Part shown: piece by piece, positions 26,001-63,484 of the stretch
How positions within the stretch are numbered: position 1 is the first letter of the stretch
Layout of the letters: every line of letters begins with the position of its first letter
NCBI GenBank assembly: GCA_039621445.1
Contig: CP154954.1
Span: 3,477,715 to 3,541,714 of the forward strand
Length of the DNA stretch: 64,000 nt
Direction: 5' to 3'
Source: Euglena gracilis
Lineage: Eukaryota > Euglenida > Euglenophyceae > Euglenales
Program-made: the position numbers and the translations under genes
Notes under the pieces: model-generated
The model's database searches: none
What the model was told of the DNA's origin: nothing
Seen by the model: only the letters and a program-made list of their open reading frames with translations

Positions 26001-27947
26001 TGTGCCGGATTGTTTTTTTGCACAGGGGGAGGGGTGTCTGCCCCACCCCCCTTTGGGGGATGATGGGTCCAGACTCCCCCTCGATACCCTGCTTTTGTGG
26101 TACACGACATTGATCTTCTGTTGAATTGAAACCATAACAAGGGAGACACGAACTTCTGAGTTTCTATCATGCTTGGCTCTTTCCCTGGGGCGCAGCAGTG
26201 GGTGACCATGTTGTGTGGGAAGTGAATTATCATTGGGGAGCTTTCTCAAAGACCACAGGTCCGGTCAGCTGGGGGAAAAATGTACTTGGTGGAAAAATGG
26301 TTCTTGGTCCCCTATCCCCCCCATGCCCAATAACTGGTCTCTGTGACCTTCAACACAAATTACAGATGGGGGGGCATTGTGGGTTCTGACCAAAAAGGTG
26401 TCCTCCGACCTTTAATGGCAGCATCAAACAAGTGGGCCCCCCGGGGGGGGGGGGGGGGCAATGCAAGGCGATGGATATTTTGTTCGCATTTGTTTGGTGT
26501 TTTCTGTTATTTTTGGGAATGAAGTTAGGGTTACAGATGTCGTCAAGGAAGGGATCAGGGCCAGGCCAAAATTAAGAGGTTCGGCCGAAATTGGGCCTAA
26601 ATTGGGCCTAAATTTCGCCAGATTTCAGCGAGAATTAGATTCAGTGAGATTCGCCAGATTCAGTGAGAATTACCAAAAATTAAGTCTAAAATGTGGCAAG
26701 AATTTCCTAAGGCAATTTCGTAATTTCAACCGTCCTCAAATAGACGGTTCCCCGCATCGCATACACCACCAAAGCCTTGAACCAACACAATTGATCCCGT
26801 TTCAACAACAAATAGAGCGCTGGATGGCTCCTCAGCGGGTCCCATGCAATTCTGGAATGGATGGATTGGGGCGGGGGGCACATTGCCAAAAGCAGGGTTC
26901 TTTTTTTTAAGACCGGGGGAGGGGATCCCCTCACCCACCCACCCCCTGGGATGGGAAGTGTGCTGCCCGCCACCCCCCCCCAGGGCAGAACGGGAAGACC
27001 TGGTGGGGGGGATGGTCGACCCCCCACCCACCACAACATTTTTCCACCTGGCGCCGAAGGCGCTGGGAAACAATTTTTGGAACGAAAATTGGTGCTCCCG
27101 GAAATACGGGAGGAGGCAGGGGGGGGGGGGCCCGAGGGGGTCCCGGGGACCCACTTTCCTTCCCCCGAAAATGGCAGAAAATCGCGAAAATTGCAATAAA
27201 AACAACCACTTTTTCAAAAAAAGTTTGGTGCCTTCAGCGCCGAAAAGTATGACCCACTCCCCCCTGGGCAGACCCCCCTGGGGGACCCCCCCCCCGGGAG
27301 GCTCGGCCGGACCCCCCTCCCCCCCTGGGGTCCACGACGAAAAAAACCCCTGGCCAAAAGTGCCTGGGCACTGCCAGTGCACTCTGGTGCAAATGAAGTC
27401 ATTGGAGGCCAAGTAAAGGCTCACTTTGGGCCGATGTCGGCCCTTGGAGGCCCGACGCCACATCTGCCCTGGCACTCCACGGCACTCCGAGACCTCCGAA
27501 TCGGAGGTTGATCAGAGTCAGCCTGGCGACCAGGCTTCTTTTACCAAGGGGGGGGGGGGGGCTTGTGCTATGGGGTGCCTGCCCATGTCCAGCACCCCCT
27601 TCCCGGGGGGGGAGGACATTTCAAAAAGAAGCCTGCGGGCGACTACTAGGCCTAAGGGTTCTTTGGTTTCTGTCTCCCACAAAAAACACCCTTTGACGTC
27701 ACATAAGAGATACATCCTGCTGTTGTAGCTGGTGCCTCATTTGCATGGGACTTTTATGGGCATTCAGTGGTTGGTTGAAAGACAAGGGTGCACTTTCTAG
27801 CAAAACCACGCAGAACCTCTGAAAAGGTGTCCTCCGACTCCGACTGGGGGGTGGGCTCGTTAGCCATAGGGGGCTCGTTGGACATAGGGGGGTGCCCTGT
27901 CCACCGATCACCCTGGTTGCGAAAATTGTGACGTCAGTATTGGTTTG

Positions 27948-27978
<31 letters not shown>

Positions 27979-30656
27979 ACACACACACACAGAACACACA
28001 CACACTCACACACAACACACACAACCACACCATAACCCAGCGTGACAAAAGCGAAGCACAGTACGACATTGCAATGGAACACAATGCAGCGCAACTCAAT
28101 GGGGACGAACGAAGGGGACGAACAGACGCAGGATGCCTGCAGATGGGCACATGGAATTTCGGCACAAGCCCGCGGCGCACCTGCAGGATGGCGCAGTGCT
28201 GCCGCTTCAGCACCTCCTGGACCTCCGCCACCCACTGGGCCACGTCCGCCTGGGCGTCGCAGTAGATGAACAGGACCGTCAGCATGCGGTTCGCCTCCAT
28301 GGAGCGGAGGTCCCGGCCGGCTACGGGGGCCACCACTGTGCTGCTGGGGAACTTGGAAAGCATGACAGTTACATGGAAAGGGTTATGGGGAGAGGAAAAC
28401 ACTTGGGAGCCAACTTCTTCTGTTTGCATTTTGGAAACTGTGGAAAAATAAATATAAAAAAAGGTCTTGTAAAAGGCAAATGTTTCTCGATATCGAGAAA
28501 CATGCCGAGATCCTCCCCCCCCACCCCCCACACACTGGGGCAGTTGGCTGGCCAGCACGGAGGACACAGCATGGCAATCCTGCGGCCGGTGGTTTGCATG
28601 CCATTAACGTGGGAGGGAGGGTGGCATGAGTTCGGTGCGAGGAAACGGAGTTCGGAGAAGAAGGGAATATGAGAAAACCGGGGAGAGGGGAGCGACCTGG
28701 GAGGACAGTCGGGACCCAACTCCCGGCAAATGCAGCAACCCGTCATGAGCAGGACATGCACCACACATGCGGAGGAGCCGCCAAAAAGGCTTCNNNNNNN
28801 NNNNNNGGAGGTCAGCGGGCGCGGTTTCGGGAGGGTGCGGAGGTTGTCAAGGAAAAGGGAGGGGGCAAAGAGCAGGGCGGTCCTTAAGCAAATAAAAAAA
28901 AAAACTCCGCTGTCCCAGCACACTCAGTGAAAAATATACAGGAAGATGGGCAAGAAATTTTGGCATTTTTCAGCGAGAACAGGTCGACATCAGGAAGAAA
29001 ATTGCTTTCTGGCACCCTTGGACCATCGTCCATCCACCCAAATCATCAAAAACTGTGTTTTTTGATTGTTTAATTTGTGCCCGCGTTCAAGTCCCAGTCT
29101 GGTCCTTAGCCGGCCCTTTGGCCTAAAGGGGGGGCGGTCCTTAAGGAAATAAAAAAAAAACTTTCCTGTCCTTTAAGGACCGCCCTGCCAAAGAGGGATG
29201 CAAATCAACGGCACGGGAGGCGGGTGTGGCAGCGGAAAGCGGTGGGTGGGGGGAGCAGGTCACTTGAATTTGAACCCAGCAGGGGCGATTTTCGGACCAT
29301 ATTCGAGTAGTAGGCAAGCCCTCACACCCCAAAAATGGTGGGTTAGTGGCAGGTTGGTAAGTGGGTGGGTGGGTGCTGGGGGGAGGAATGAGCTCAGGAA
29401 TCTCCAGACTCAACCTTCGGCGAGCAGATATATTTTTGGAAGCACATTGGCCAAAGCACTCCGGAGTTGGAGCATTCTCGAGAAAATGGTTCTGCGAGAT
29501 ATTTCTGAACAGTGTTCTTCCCACGACTATTACTCCCCTCCCACATGAAACTGGCCTGAGAACCTGTCAGTGTCCGTGGTACTGACCAACCTGGCAAGTG
29601 ACAGTTTCCTGGAGGGGGGTGGGGGGTAGGTAGAATGGTGGGAAAAATTTAGGTGCTGCCTTAGGATACATCCAACGATTTACCAAGAATGAATCTCGAT
29701 GCAATGCCTTGCTTCACCAGTTGTGGTCTTCCCAACGTTGGAATCAAGGCAGGGCACTGGGGAGGGGGAAGAAACCTGGACGAGAGGAAACGCTGTTGGA
29801 TAAACAGATTTTTCCGGGTGTTCTAAGCATCCATCCAAGATTTGTCCCAGGAAAGTAAAACTAAATCCTGAGTTTCTCCAGCCCAAAATTTTCTTTAACG
29901 CATTGTGTCAATGTTCCAGGTGTAAAATTTACTAACCCCCCCCCCCCAAATAATACCCCCCCAAATAATACCCCCCCCCCTTGGGGTCCGACTTCGGCCG
30001 CCGAAATAATACCCCCCCCCCCTGTTCCGGGCCGAAGGCCCGGATTTTTGACCTGAAAATGTCGGTAAAAATCACAATCTCTGACAACAAATTATGAAAA
30101 CAATGGATTTTTCTGGCTCATCTGACCTCCAAAAATGGTAAATTTCACAAGGAAGTGCAAAAAATGACCCCAAAGGGCGGTTTTGGGTGCTATTTTGGGT
30201 TTTACGGGACTTCGAAAAATTTCGAAAATTTTGGAAAAATAATACCCCCCCAAATAATACCCCCCCCTCGGGCCGGGACTTCGGGCGAAAAAATAATACC
30301 CCGGGGGGGGTATTATTTGGGGGGGTTTAACGCGACATTTTTCTCCAAAAGGATCAAAAAGGTCAAAAATGTCTTCTTTGATGAACTCCCATTCAACGTA
30401 GAATTTGGAAATTTCCGATTTTCGCAAATCCGGCCCATGCGCTAACGGGAACGCCGCGGGCAACAGCAACGCCACGGCGGGGCGGCCTGCGCCGCCTGCC
30501 CCGCGGGAACACATCCGGGCCACAAGGCAGCCCGGTCAGTCACGCGGGAGTTGCTGCGCACGGCACGGGGAGGTGGCATCCTGGCACGAGACCGGGGTAG
30601 GACTCCGGTCGCACAGCACCAGGCGGCCCACGGACGACGGAATGAAGCCATCCTCA
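2882..30656 (-). CDS. Downstream gene: soluble adenylyl cyclase (ADCY10)-like protein, multi-exon, partial
   Basis: Nineteen exons, listed separately, read from 30,656 down to 2,882. Their translation follows the order of the sAC family: C1-C2 linker, C2 cyclase homology domain, AAA/NACHT-like ATPase module, then a helical C-terminal region. sAC proteins make cAMP in response to bicarbonate and calcium in cytosol and cilia; that is family knowledge. Here the cyclase lacks the transition-state Asn, and no catalytic C1 domain or Walker A loop was found, so activity is doubtful. About 2.2 kb of coding sequence is spread over 28 kb. Phases agree at almost all junctions, which is strong evidence for the model. 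The 5' exon(s) above 30,656 are not identified and the 3' end lies beyond the left edge. Exon 10,114-10,211 is one base shorter than its duplicate and may be frameshifted. Confidence 0.72.
3160..4023. other. 864-bp segment present only in copy 1
   Basis: Copy 2 passes directly from the sequence before 3,160 to that after 4,023 (junction at 47,062/47,063). The segment is A- and C-rich, holds poly-A and poly-C runs, and contains a GACCCAGGGTCGAACCG motif shared with 4,477 and 8,690. No clean target duplication or terminal repeat is visible. Confidence 0.85.
4162..4238 (-). CDS. Exon: helical C-terminal region
   Basis: About 77 bp after acceptor CTGCCCTGCAG, reading LLRNGVWPEGATIFADVTKD then IEAG. 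Phase 0 entry continues the AGEL of the previous exon, giving the spacing of 'HxxxAGxxxxA'. The 3' boundary is uncertain (CCG|GTCCAG drawn, GAC|GTCACC possible). Unchanged in the duplicate at 47,201-47,277. Confidence 0.52.
4940..5095. repeat. Degenerate CTGTG/CCGTG tract
   Basis: Imperfect pentamer tract GTGCTGTGCTGTGGCTGTGC and variants, probably a decayed relative of the perfect (CTGTG)n arrays. Copy 2 at 47,977-48,130. Confidence 0.75.
5194..5352 (-). CDS. Exon: first helices after the ATPase module
   Basis: 159 bp, 53 codons, phase 0/0, acceptor CCGTCTCAG, donor CTG|GTGGAA. GRVHINSVAARLYSR and later RSRHHRVAGEL fit 'xxLHxxVAxxLE...xLAxHxxxAG', the repeat helices that follow the ATPase in sAC relatives. 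The first ~15 codons (Gly/Pro-rich) look like loop. The duplicate has lost one A in the HIN codons. Confidence 0.68.
5353..6502. other. Intron
   Basis: Between minus-strand exons. Contains poly-G/C runs and, at 6,320-6,540, an inverted AAATAACCTGGCGG repeat with GTAACCCCCCC at one end. Nothing else recognised. Confidence 0.6.
6503..6671 (-). CDS. Exon: end of ATPase module, 'FCPALKDTVLETLLPEE'
   Basis: 169 bp (1 + 56 codons), acceptor GGCCCACAG, donor CAA|GTTATT. SAVCFCPALKDTVLETLLP then EER matches the family signature 'FxHALxQEVxYExLLPEER'; the usual His is Pro here. A Gly/Pro-rich tail follows. The last ~30 bases overlap the end of an AAATAACC inverted repeat. In the duplicate the AG acceptor is lost and two bases are missing. 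Confidence 0.74.
6672..7688. other. Intron
   Basis: Contains a C/G-rich CACCCACCCACCC element at 6,760-6,870 like those at 19.7, 24.1 and 26.9 kb, plus a moderate-GC stretch from 7,200 to 7,560 with no recognised exon. Confidence 0.55.
7689..7819 (-). CDS. Exon: winged-helix part of the ATPase module
   Basis: 131 bp, entry phase 0 (GGCGCAG), exit phase 2 (CACAG|GTGTGT). Reads PGISAFLPTVMEVTAGLLDL then DPIHTTGNLNELEALGLITL. The closing 'LxELExLGLI' is typical of the winged helix in AAA/NACHT signalling ATPases. Identical in the duplicate copy. Confidence 0.75.
7820..8907. other. Intron
   Basis: Mostly unique non-coding sequence. A GTCGAACCGGGTACCAAAAA motif at 8,691-8,710 is shared with 4,475-4,500. 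Confidence 0.55.
8908..8973 (-). CDS. Exon: ATPase module, 'RLDxLxxxxQxxLKxAS' helix
   Basis: 66 bp, 22 codons, phase 0/0 with clear junctions: acceptor GTCTCACCAG, donor AAG|GTGATT. KMFHLFDLLPFLQQRMLK matches the helix 'VxxRLDxLSPxxQxxLKxAS' that starts the winged-helix part of the module. Confidence 0.8.
9556..9678 (-). CDS. Exon: ATPase module, Ala-rich helices
   Basis: 123 bp, 41 codons, phase 0/0, acceptor CCTACAG, donor ATC|GTGCCC. Reads SVAAAAGQFLRGGWADADTA and continues DRPAAALAALADRSWTALCP-I. The last residues and the next exon together match 'LPxTLxxLVxxRLDxL'. No catalytic residues are expected here. Confidence 0.62.
9781..10035 (+). repeat. (CTGTG)n array
   Basis: About 45 tandem CTGTG units with small interruptions (TGTG near 9,870, CTGCG near 9,985). 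It lies in the intron between the GNPLF-like exon and the Ala-rich exon. Copy 2 at 52,832-53,085. Confidence 0.97.
10114..10211 (-). CDS. Exon: ATPase module, GNPLF-like segment, one base short
   Basis: ALVETVMARTAGPGKPLEL corresponds to the 'LVxxIxxRTxGNPLFxxEL' segment of AAA-type cyclases. The exon is 98 bp here and 99 bp in the duplicate at 53,166-53,264, where a fourth C in CCGCCCCG keeps an open frame from the CCGCAG acceptor. With the drawn junctions, copy 1 is frameshifted near 10,193. A different exit phase in the previous exon could rescue it. Confidence 0.6.
10212..11648. other. Intron
   Basis: Contains poly-G at 10,460-10,474 and a dispersed AACTCGCACTTAA motif at 10,576-10,588. 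From about 11,200 on, the two repeat copies diverge more than elsewhere. Confidence 0.55.
11649..11782 (-). CDS. Exon: ATPase module, 'VVAARPD' strand and 'LELPTLDKAQ' segment
   Basis: 134 bp (2 + 44 codons). TALGPVVAARPDPPPSLF fits the strand '(L)xxxATYRP' that follows Walker B, and LLELPTLDKAQVTELLPG fits 'LxLxPLxxxxVxxLLxxxLG'. The donor CAG|GTCACC is drawn, but family similarity continues past it to about 11,630, so the real donor may be later. Acceptor TGAG at 11,783 gives the matching phase; the nearer CTGTGCAG would put TGA in frame. Confidence 0.66.
11803..12080. repeat. AT-rich TATACA minisatellite
   Basis: Alternating TATACATA-type repeats, mostly A/T with periodic C/G. The copy 2 counterpart at 54,845-55,095 is shorter and interrupted. 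Confidence 0.93.
12685..12787 (-). CDS. Exon: insertion between Walker B and the next ATPase strand
   Basis: About 103 bp reading LPAGVRGRYVQCLTHYHASG then ALTPPALTAQIYGA and one base. Codon third positions are almost all G/C. Exit phase 1 at C|GTGCAG matches the next exon. I see no counterpart in the standard ATPase module, so this is either a lineage-specific insertion or an alternatively used exon. The acceptor (ACGGAG) is weak and the 5' boundary may lie further up. Confidence 0.5.
13475..13636 (-). CDS. Exon: ATPase module, Walker-B-like strand
   Basis: 162 bp, 54 codons, phase 0/0. LALLVRHVQFLDDMSLRFL matches the sAC/AAA 'LLVIDDAQWxDxxSLxxL' region, followed by AEMARCALAPPPAP. The paired acidic residues of a working Walker B (DD/DE before the AQ) are replaced by Arg-His, so ATP hydrolysis is unlikely in this form. 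The acceptor CACAG is preceded by an uninterrupted poly-C tract acting as the pyrimidine tract. Confidence 0.78.
14299..14372 (+). repeat. AATCAAAGGAAA...AAGCCCTTGGAATG element, unit 1
   Basis: Shares about 70 bases with units at 15,562-15,636 and 15,787-15,842 and a reversed unit at 41,764-41,842: AATCAAAGGAAA, TCCGGAGA, AAGCCCTTGGAATGCCCTAT in fixed order. Confidence 0.8.
14441..14505 (+). repeat. TCCGGTGGGA decamer minisatellite
   Basis: About seven units of the decamer with single changes. A second block is at 15,402-15,450; copy 2 blocks are at about 57,465-57,525 and 58,424-58,473. Confidence 0.85.
15562..15842 (+). repeat. AATCAAAGGAAA element, units 2 and 3 in tandem
   Basis: Two units about 212 bases apart, with similar sequence between them (CCGAGTTACGGCCATTTTTC type). 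Copy 2 at about 58,585-58,865. Confidence 0.78.
16395..17310 (+). repeat. TG-rich minisatellite with GGTG and TGCG blocks
   Basis: About 900 bases of TGTGTTG-type repeats, ending in (GGTG)n at 17,205-17,246 and TGCATGCGTGCG. Copy 2 at 59,418-60,335. Open frames through it encode only Cys/Val or His/Thr runs and are not genes. Confidence 0.95.
17754..17855 (-). CDS. Exon: ATPase module, segment before Walker B
   Basis: 102 bp, 34 codons, phase 0 at both ends, acceptor GTGTCACAG and donor CAG|GTGTGG. Reads LHMWPGRRRPLARTQ then TLGDLPQQVLDALEQQQ. GC-rich third positions support the frame. It precedes the Walker B exon in the order expected for the family. The intron after it starts with a long poly-C run. 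Confidence 0.62.
17856..18828. other. Intron
   Basis: Contains a (CA)n tract at 18,181-18,207 and a GGGCTGGCTGGAAATTTG repeat at 18,440-18,480. No exon recognised. Confidence 0.55.
18829..18917 (-). CDS. Exon: ATPase module, helical segment
   Basis: About 89 bp reading STRLRVLRDRDFHVVEHVAQ then LMEPWL, with GC-rich third positions and acceptor CCAACAG. It fits the helical stretch that follows the P-loop in AAA-type sAC relatives, though similarity is weak. The 3' boundary is uncertain: GC|GTTCGG is drawn, but its phase does not match the next exon, and an AAG|GTTTTG donor about 40 bases further on in another frame is an alternative. Confidence 0.5.
18918..20240. other. Intron
   Basis: Holds a TTTTTTTTAAGA...GGGGAGGG element at 19,658-19,860 and the AAATAACACC inverted-repeat element at 20,055-20,240, whose end coincides with the exon donor. 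Confidence 0.6.
20055..20240 (-). mobile_element. AAATAACACC inverted-repeat element abutting an exon donor
   Basis: On the minus strand it starts GTAACCCCCCCAAATAA at the exon donor and ends with the inverted GTTATTTGGAGAGGTTTAC. It resembles the ~400-bp elements at 29,932 and 38,163. Copy 2 at 63,081-63,265. Mobile origin is inferred. Confidence 0.5.
20241..20459 (-). CDS. Exon: end of cyclase domain (ELPQRLSLKG) and linker to ATPase module
   Basis: 219 bp, phase 0 at both ends as drawn. It opens ELPQRLSLKGTSEPVPGF, the 'KELPxxVxxKG...P' end of the sAC C2 domain, then an Ala/Pro-rich linker and LLHRALLQRMDPLLD, where other members have the start of the AAA module. The last ~70 bases also read AMAQIRRVAELLSL in another frame, so a frame change or a shorter exon is possible. 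The donor CCT|GTAACC coincides with the end of an inverted-repeat element. No GxxxxGKS Walker A is visible. Confidence 0.72.
20693..20950 (+). repeat. Second (CTGTG)n array
   Basis: About 45 CTGTG units with rare variants, in the intron between the two cyclase-domain exons at 23.6 and 20.4 kb. Copy 2 at 63,716-63,970. Confidence 0.97.
21030..23240. repeat. Array of dispersed short palindromes, GAATGCGCACNTGCGCATTC type
   Basis: Units at 21,031-21,052, 21,061-21,080, 21,508-21,529, 21,815-21,834, 22,255-22,274, 22,479-22,498, 22,508-22,527, 22,606-22,621 and 23,216-23,235. Each is close to a 20-base dyad and varies at one to four positions. They are spread over 2.2 kb of one intron that otherwise lacks the usual G/C homopolymers. 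Confidence 0.85.
23613..23811 (-). CDS. Exon: cyclase domain core (HGMVFCGLMGN ... RACRLMQQ)
   Basis: 199 bp (1 + 66 codons), acceptor TTTTAAAACAG, donor GAG|GTGCGG. GAVAHGMVFCGLMGN matches the sAC strand 'GVxxGxVFCGxVG'. In the next motif, ITGFACVRACRLM lines up with 'xxGxxVNxAARLM': the transition-state Asn is Val while the catalytic Arg is kept. The exon then runs through LPALFDASVLDTLEDPTVLE to the domain end. Because the Asn is missing, this half is probably regulatory or inactive. Confidence 0.85.
24081..24305 (+). repeat. TTTTTTTTAAGACCGGGGGG element
   Basis: Begins with poly-T and AAGACCGGGG, then CACCCACCCACCCCCTGGG and ends near GCGCCGAAAAGTATA. Same layout and orientation at 26,901-27,345 and 19,658-19,860, and in part at 6,760 and 38,890. 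Confidence 0.75.
24469..24529 (-). CDS. Exon: cyclase domain, central helix
   Basis: 61 bp: two bases, then DRAASDLPAPSVMVARELR, then two bases. Acceptor GGGCCCCAG, donor GGGG|GTGCAC. This is the helix between the DDKG hairpin and the 'HGxVFCG' strand, with Ala and Arg spaced as in 'RAxxAALxMxxxL'. Phases 1 in and 2 out fit the neighbours exactly. A false, shorter start at 24,495 is possible but does not fit the phase. Confidence 0.75.
24835..24945. repeat. AT-rich tract
   Basis: Mostly TTAAT/AAATAA sequence in an intron. Confidence 0.8.
25186..25243 (-). CDS. Exon: cyclase domain, DDKG hairpin
   Basis: 58 bp read as VIDDDKGIHIVTAFNLYQT plus one base, after acceptor CCCCGCAG and before donor ACGT|GTGCGG. 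The 'DDKGxxxxxxF' pattern is the beta2-beta3 hairpin of sAC-type C2 domains, comparable to FDKG in the human protein (recalled family knowledge). Entry phase 0, exit phase 1, matching both neighbours. Confidence 0.78.
25380..25640. repeat. AT-rich tract, TATAATATA type
   Basis: Nearly pure A/T with TATAATATATAA motifs. Confidence 0.92.
26901..27345 (+). repeat. TTTTTTTTAAGACCGGGGGA element, longer member
   Basis: Shares the start, the CACCCACCCACCCCCTGGG core and the GCGCCGAAAAGTATGA end with the 24,081 element, but is about twice as long. Confidence 0.75.
27946..28032. repeat. (AC)n/(GC)n microsatellite
   Basis: ACACAC, CGCGCGCG and ACACAC blocks in series. Confidence 0.95.
28181..28340 (-). 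CDS. Exon: start of the C2-type cyclase homology domain
   Basis: 160 bp (1 + 53 codons) between acceptor CAGCAG and donor CAG|GTGCGC. It contains AGRDLRSMEANRMLTVLFI followed by YCD, the first beta strand of a class III nucleotidyl cyclase domain, then an amphipathic helix AEVQEVLKRQHCAI. The position of the first metal-binding Asp of active domains is Tyr here, as expected for a C2-like half. Leaves in phase 0 and joins the exon at 25,243. Confidence 0.8.
28794..28806. other. Assembly gap (13 N)
   Basis: Run of N in the sequence, so this is draft assembly; true gap size unknown. Confidence 0.98.
28866..29194. mobile_element. MITE-like element with 16-bp inverted ends and CAAAGA target duplication
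   Basis: Inverted ends GCAGGGCGGTCCTTAA at 28,872-28,887 and 29,173-29,188 are exact complements. They are flanked on both sides by CAAAGA (28,866-28,871 and 29,189-29,194), a clean 6-bp target-site duplication. The 317-bp body has no coding capacity; an internal repeat of the end (GGGCGGTCCTTAAG) occurs at 29,130. It is in the intron before the first cyclase exon. Superfamily not assigned. Confidence 0.85.
29932..30331 (-). mobile_element. ~400-bp inverted-repeat element with GT...AG ends
   Basis: On the minus strand it begins GTTAAACCCCCCCAAATAAT and ends with the inverted ATTATTTGGGG...GGGTTAG. Inside are CCGACTTCGGCCG, GACTTCGAAAAATTTCG and further AAATAATACCCC copies. A second member of the same length and layout is at 38,163-38,566. 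Confidence 0.72.
30615..30656 (-). CDS. Exon: linker before the cyclase domain (FIPSSVGRL)
   Basis: A 42-bp exon reading EDGFIPSSVGRLV, entered after TAG and leaving at CT|GTGCGA in phase 2. The next exon supplies the single base that completes the codon. The sequence fits the 'Y/F-VPxxVxxRL' segment that sAC-family proteins carry just before the second cyclase domain. It is the most upstream exon of this gene that I can recognise; its entry phase demands a further 5' exon that I could not find. Confidence 0.6.
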
Positions 30657-31179
30657 CTACACAGCACCCGCCCCCCCTCCCACCCCCTCGGGGGCCAGGG
30701 ACGGTCCAAAAAATGTTGGCGCTTTGCGGGGAGAATGGGGGGGTGGGGGCATCCTCCCCGGCAGAGCAGAAAACACACCACTGCCCCTCATCCAGAGGAG
30801 ATCAGCATGGGACCCGGACCACCCACTCTGCCTCTGACCACCCCTGATTATTGTTTTTGACAAAACACAAACAAATAATCGCACCATGGACCTTTTTCCA
30901 ACACTCAAAAGCCCAAAAATTCTGCTCTGTGCCACCTCAGGGGAGTCGACCGTTCCCGAAATGTCCCGCACGGCCACGCTTGAAAAACCAATCACACAGT
31001 CGCCCCTGTGCAGTAGACGCCCCAATGTGGGATGAATGCGCGGAATACTTGTGTTAAATACACAGGCCGGCGTTTTTCCACGCATCCTTTCATTCTGATA
31101 TGGCGACTCTCGCAAAGGTGCCTCGATTGAGAACCCGCTGCCCCCAAAACACTTTGGGAGATTTTGCCATTCCAAACAG

Positions 31180-31345
31180 TCCGTGTGTGTGTGGGGGGGT
31201 GTGTGCGCGCGCGCGCGCGTGCGTGTGTGTGTGTGTGTGCGCGCGCGTGCGCGCGTGCGTGCGTGTGTGTGTGTGTGTGTGCGCGCGCGTGCGTGTGTGT
31301 GTGTGTGTGGGTGTGTGTGTGTGTGGTTGTGCGCGTGGTTGAGTG
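31180..31345 (+). repeat. (GT)n/(GC)n microsatellite
   Basis: GTGTGT and GCGCGC blocks alternating over 165 bases. Confidence 0.95.
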
Positions 31346-32444
31346 TGTTTTGCTGCGTTGGGTTTCTGCCCATTGCCTTCCACGGCATGGTCAACTTTTG
31401 GACTTGAACTGTAGACAGCACGCCTTCCTTTCGAGTTCTGTGACGTTGTCTAAGGGCTTTTACACTCGCTCTTTTCCATTACGTTGTCCGTTTGAACGTT
31501 TGGAGGGGCTCTGATGGCATGGCATTGGTGTGACGACAATGGCAGCAGAGGTGTCTGTGGGGTGGGCAGGGTAGGGCAGAGGGAAATGGGCCAGGGAACA
31601 GCAGCGATGTGTGCATCTCGAATGGGGGGGGAGGATTGTCGAGATTTGCGGCTGGAGGTGCTTGCCCTCCACCACAGGAGAATGGATGCACTGGAGAAAG
31701 GGAATACCACGTACCTCCCCCTTGTTTAAGAACTGGAAAAGATGGGAAAGAACCGGGGGGTGTCGCTTGCGCCAAAATACGGGCCAAGAACCAGAGGTAA
31801 TATATAAACAAAGGCCCCGTCCAAGTGCCTGGTGCTGGTGCTTGGACAGGGCTTGCTTCGACACAACACCAACGCAAAGCGGTGTTGCGAAGCCAACCGC
31901 TGTGTCAGGCAACGTTCGTCTCGGGCGGGGCTGGGCGATCCGGACCCCCCCCCGCGCAATCGGCCCCCCCAACCGGGTGGCAGCCCAGCCAACGGGGTTT
32001 GCGGCGAGGGGGAGGGCTGGGCCTCCTGAGGTCCCCAACGGAGAGAGGGCGGCGCAGGGGGCCCACGCCAGACAGTGTGGCAGCTGAGAGCCAGGCCTCT
32101 GGTTTCGAAACGAGGGGGAGGGCCGGCCACACATTCGCGTGCGGCGGGGGGGGGGTCTGGAAGAGACCGTGTGCGTTGCAGGTAGCCCCTTGGGGGGGGT
32201 GGAGGAAGGGCGCTGTTCCAAAGGACGCGCCATAGATTCATAAACCACCCAAGCGACCAGGAAGACCCTGGATGCACTGCCACCCCAGGAGAGCCGAAGC
32301 GAGGTCATAAAGGGGTTAACTAATTCCGGAGACCACGATGGGGGGCATGAACAACAAATCCCTTCTCCATTTGCTTGCCCTTTGGCAGGTCTCCACAGGC
32401 AAGTCACAGACACTGCCCATATGAATTAGACGTGCGTGTGCTGC

Positions 32445-32570
32445 GTATGTGTGTGTTGTGTGTGCTATGTGTTGTGTGTGTTGTGAGTGCTGTGTGTGTT
32501 GTGTGCGTGCGCGCGTGTCTGTCTGTATGTGTGTGTGTGTGTGTGCGTGTGTGTGCGTGTGTGTCTTGCT
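32445..32570 (+). repeat. TGTGTTG microsatellite
   Basis: TG-rich tract with TTG interruptions. Confidence 0.9.
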
Positions 32571-32652
32571 TTGTGCGCGAGCGGTCCCGGCCTGCAGAAG
32601 CCTGATAGAGGGGAGTCTCTGTGGTGGGGGCGGGCTGAGGGGCAGACCCTCC

Positions 32653-63484
<30,832 letters not shown>

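Larger units (their letters stand above)
25244..28180. other. Intron inside the cyclase domain
   Basis: Holds an AT-rich tract (25,380-25,640), small GATTCAGTGAGATTCGCCAG tandem repeats near 26,590-26,680, the 26,901 element and a (CA)n/(CG)n tract. A moderate-GC piece at 26,720-26,840 is open in three minus frames, but no family or phase supports an exon. Confidence 0.6.
30657..32652. other. Putative intergenic region between the two sAC-like genes
   Basis: About 2 kb between the TGA at 32,653 and the first recognised exon of the downstream gene. It should hold that gene's promoter and 5' exon(s), but I cannot point to a start site. Contains a TG/GC microsatellite (31,180-31,345) and another at 32,445-32,570. 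Confidence 0.4.

Noticed and set aside
26707-26850. Minus-strand exon with three open frames
   Set aside because: It lies between two cyclase exons that already join in phase, and no frame has family similarity.
30960-31060. C1 cyclase start 'VAVRDISG' on the minus strand
   Set aside because: Only four residues match, third positions are not coding-like, and the rest of a C1 domain does not fit before 30,656.
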